A DNA stretch of 22,784 nucleotides from a virus: positions 1 through 22,784 of the IMG/VR virus record IMGVR_UViG_3300047678_000416; one strand, written 5' to 3'. Positions 21,861 through 22,784 of the stretch are shown one piece after another (within the stretch, counting starts at the first letter, position 1; each line of letters begins with the position of its first letter). A model generated the notes under the pieces. That model ran no database searches and had not been told where the DNA came from. It saw nothing but the letters and a program-made list of their open reading frames with translations. The translations under genes and the position numbers were made by a program.

Positions 21861-22163
21861 CTACATTCCGCAGGCGATTTCCATTGCATTCAGAATCTCA
21901 TTCTGGTTTGCGATCTCTGCAGCCAATGTGGTGGCTGGCGTCAATCCGCGTGCCCACTCCAGAGAGTCCCAATTTCCGTCTGCGTGCGAAAGGATCATTT
22001 CTGCCAGAAAGCAGAATTCACCTTTTGCGACGATTGGTTTGGCCTGATATCCGTCTGCCGCCTTGGCGTCGTATTCTGCGAGCATCGCAGAACCGGCGTC
22101 CGCAATCGCTGCGGAGAACTCTCGGATCTGTTCTATCTGCTGTTCTACAATTTGTCGTGTCAT
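21861..22163 (-). CDS. Helical accessory protein, unknown function
   Basis: A 100-residue acidic protein. The ATG at 22163 has AAGGA about 8 bases upstream and is preferred to an earlier start at 22238. It is nearly all helix: MTRQIVEQQIEQIREFSAA, then AMLAEYDAKAADGY, VAKGEFCFLAEMILSHADG and TLAAEIANQNEILNAMEIA. No motif is recognised; phage-encoded small helical proteins of this kind often inhibit a host enzyme, but nothing shows that here. It overlaps the 3' part of the next upstream ORF by 146 bases. Confidence 0.6.
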   Translation of the reverse strand: MTRQIVEQQIEQIREFSAAIADAGSAMLAEYDAKAADGYQAKPIVAKGEFCFLAEMILSHADGNWDSLEWARGLTPATTLAAEIANQNEILNAMEIACGM

Positions 22164-22599
22164 CGTTCGTTTCCTTGGTTCGGGTTTGCGTTTCACTTCC
22201 ACTGAGTCGAATAATATCAGTATCGCTTGATTCCCCAAGCGTAATGCAAACCATTTGGAAAGATTTTCCCAGATGGTATGTGATAGATTCGCCCTCCAAT
22301 GTCACTGTGATCGTATCGCGACCGTGATTAACCACCGCACGATAAAGGAGATGCTTTTGCCCGCTGTCACTGATGCAGACGACAAACGGCGTTGCCGGTG
22401 GATTGATACACGCATCAAGCAAATCGACACGATGAGCCTTGGTACATGCCTTGCGATCGCCTGCCGTAATGATCCACGAATAGCCGCGTGTCTTTTGGTT
22501 GCTCTTGCGGGTTCCGTCAATCAATTGCAAATCAATGCCCTCTTGCATCGCATCAACGCAACCAACGCAAACCCAATTGGATAACGTGACGGTATCCAA
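22018..22599 (-). CDS. Csf1-like protein (tentative), unknown role
   Basis: A 193-residue frame beginning with a TTG at 22599; an ATG at 22548 is another choice. Its core is protein-like: NWVCVGCVDAMQEGI with a CxxC pair, then GYSWIITAGDRKACTKAHRV, LLDACINPPATPFVVCISDS, GQKHLLYRAVVNHGRDTITV and TLEGESITYHLGKS. The order CxxC, PP-x-PFV, SGQKHLLYRA and a late strand reminds me of the small type IV CRISPR protein Csf1, which usually has an N-terminal zinc finger. I could not search for it, so confidence is low. The last 48 residues, Arg-rich, overlap the next gene and may be spurious. No other CRISPR gene or array is present. Confidence 0.5.
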   Translation of the reverse strand: MDTVTLSNWVCVGCVDAMQEGIDLQLIDGTRKSNQKTRGYSWIITAGDRKACTKAHRVDLLDACINPPATPFVVCISDSGQKHLLYRAVVNHGRDTITVTLEGESITYHLGKSFQMVCITLGESSDTDIIRLSGSETQTRTKETNDDTTNCRTADRTDPRVLRSDCGRRFCDARRIRRQGGRRISGQTNRRKR

Positions 22600-22635
22600 T
22601 CCGGCGCGACCGGTTGATTCATAGCTTCCCCAGAC

Positions 22636-22784
22636 TTACCCTTCTTGCGCCAACTCCGCATCGTCTGGCAGCACATGCACACCGCCACGGCCACCGCGTT
22701 TTCGGCGCTGGCACAGCAACGCCACCGCCTCCGGCGCAGAAAATCGCTGGCACAACACCAGCCACTCAAGATATTCACTGGCTG
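22636..22784 (-). CDS. 3' end of an unknown gene (partial)
   Basis: A frame open from the right edge to TAA at 22636 gives 48 residues: ASEYLEWLVLCQRFSAPEAV and LLCQRRKRGGRGGVHVLPDD, ending DAELAQEG. The mix of helix and charged tail looks real, whereas the Cys-Arg rich frame over the same bases does not. It lies just upstream of the Csf1-like ORF on the same strand. Function cannot be told from the fragment. Confidence 0.55.
   Translation of the reverse strand, partial: ASEYLEWLVLCQRFSAPEAVALLCQRRKRGGRGGVHVLPDDAELAQEG

Noticed and set aside
22521-22778. Cys and Arg rich 85-codon minus-strand frame
   Set aside because: The other frames over the same bases give more protein-like sequence on both sides of the TAA at 22636. 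A short piece from the ATG near 22620 does have a good GGGGA site, so a 33-residue leader cannot be fully excluded.
1-22784. tRNA genes, integrase, attachment sites or insertion sequences
   Set aside because: I looked for cloverleaf-like stretches, transposase or recombinase motifs and terminal repeats and saw none that hold up.

Overview
The window is the structural (head and tail) half of a tailed phage or prophage with long-tailed (siphovirus-like) architecture. Nearly all genes lie on the minus strand and are read from right to left. Gene ends and starts repeatedly touch (TGATG, TAATG, ATGA and TTGA junctions), which indicates one long translationally coupled late operon. The host is probably a planctomycete. 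That is an inference from the moderately GC-rich base composition, from the style of the terminase N-terminus, and from the mix of large beta-propeller, trypsin-like and collagen-like proteins. No host gene, integrase, replication gene, tRNA or CRISPR array is visible, so phage and prophage cannot be told apart here.

Right arm (about 21141-22784): small accessory genes on the minus strand. These are the 3' end of an unknown gene, a protein with Csf1-like sequence features, three small proteins, and a 42-residue ORF. Two short tandem duplications and a strong hairpin lie among them. At 20851-21090 is the only plausible plus-strand gene, a ribbon-helix-helix-like regulator. Between it and the late operon lie three half-sites of TGCAA spaced about one helical turn apart, a good operator candidate.

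Operon entry and envelope module (17326-20729): a protein of unknown function, a permuted NlpC/P60 (YiiX-like) hydrolase, an exported trypsin-like protease with collagen-like Gly-X-Y segments, and three small proteins, one with a hydrophobic segment.

Head module (9960-17295): lambda gpA-type large terminase, zinc-ribbon protein, gpW-like joining protein, lambda-type portal, prohead protease fused to a scaffold-like tail, HK97-fold major capsid protein and a Bbp16-like cement protein. A perfect 24-bp palindrome follows the capsid gene.

Tail module (1-9922): head-completion and tail-terminator type proteins, major tail protein, a short Pro-rich repeat protein, two overlapping tail-assembly chaperone ORFs related by a -1 frame change, a 535-residue tape measure, two tail proteins, a 790-residue beta-propeller-like tip or fibre protein, a glycosyltransferase-like protein, and the start of one further gene at the left edge.
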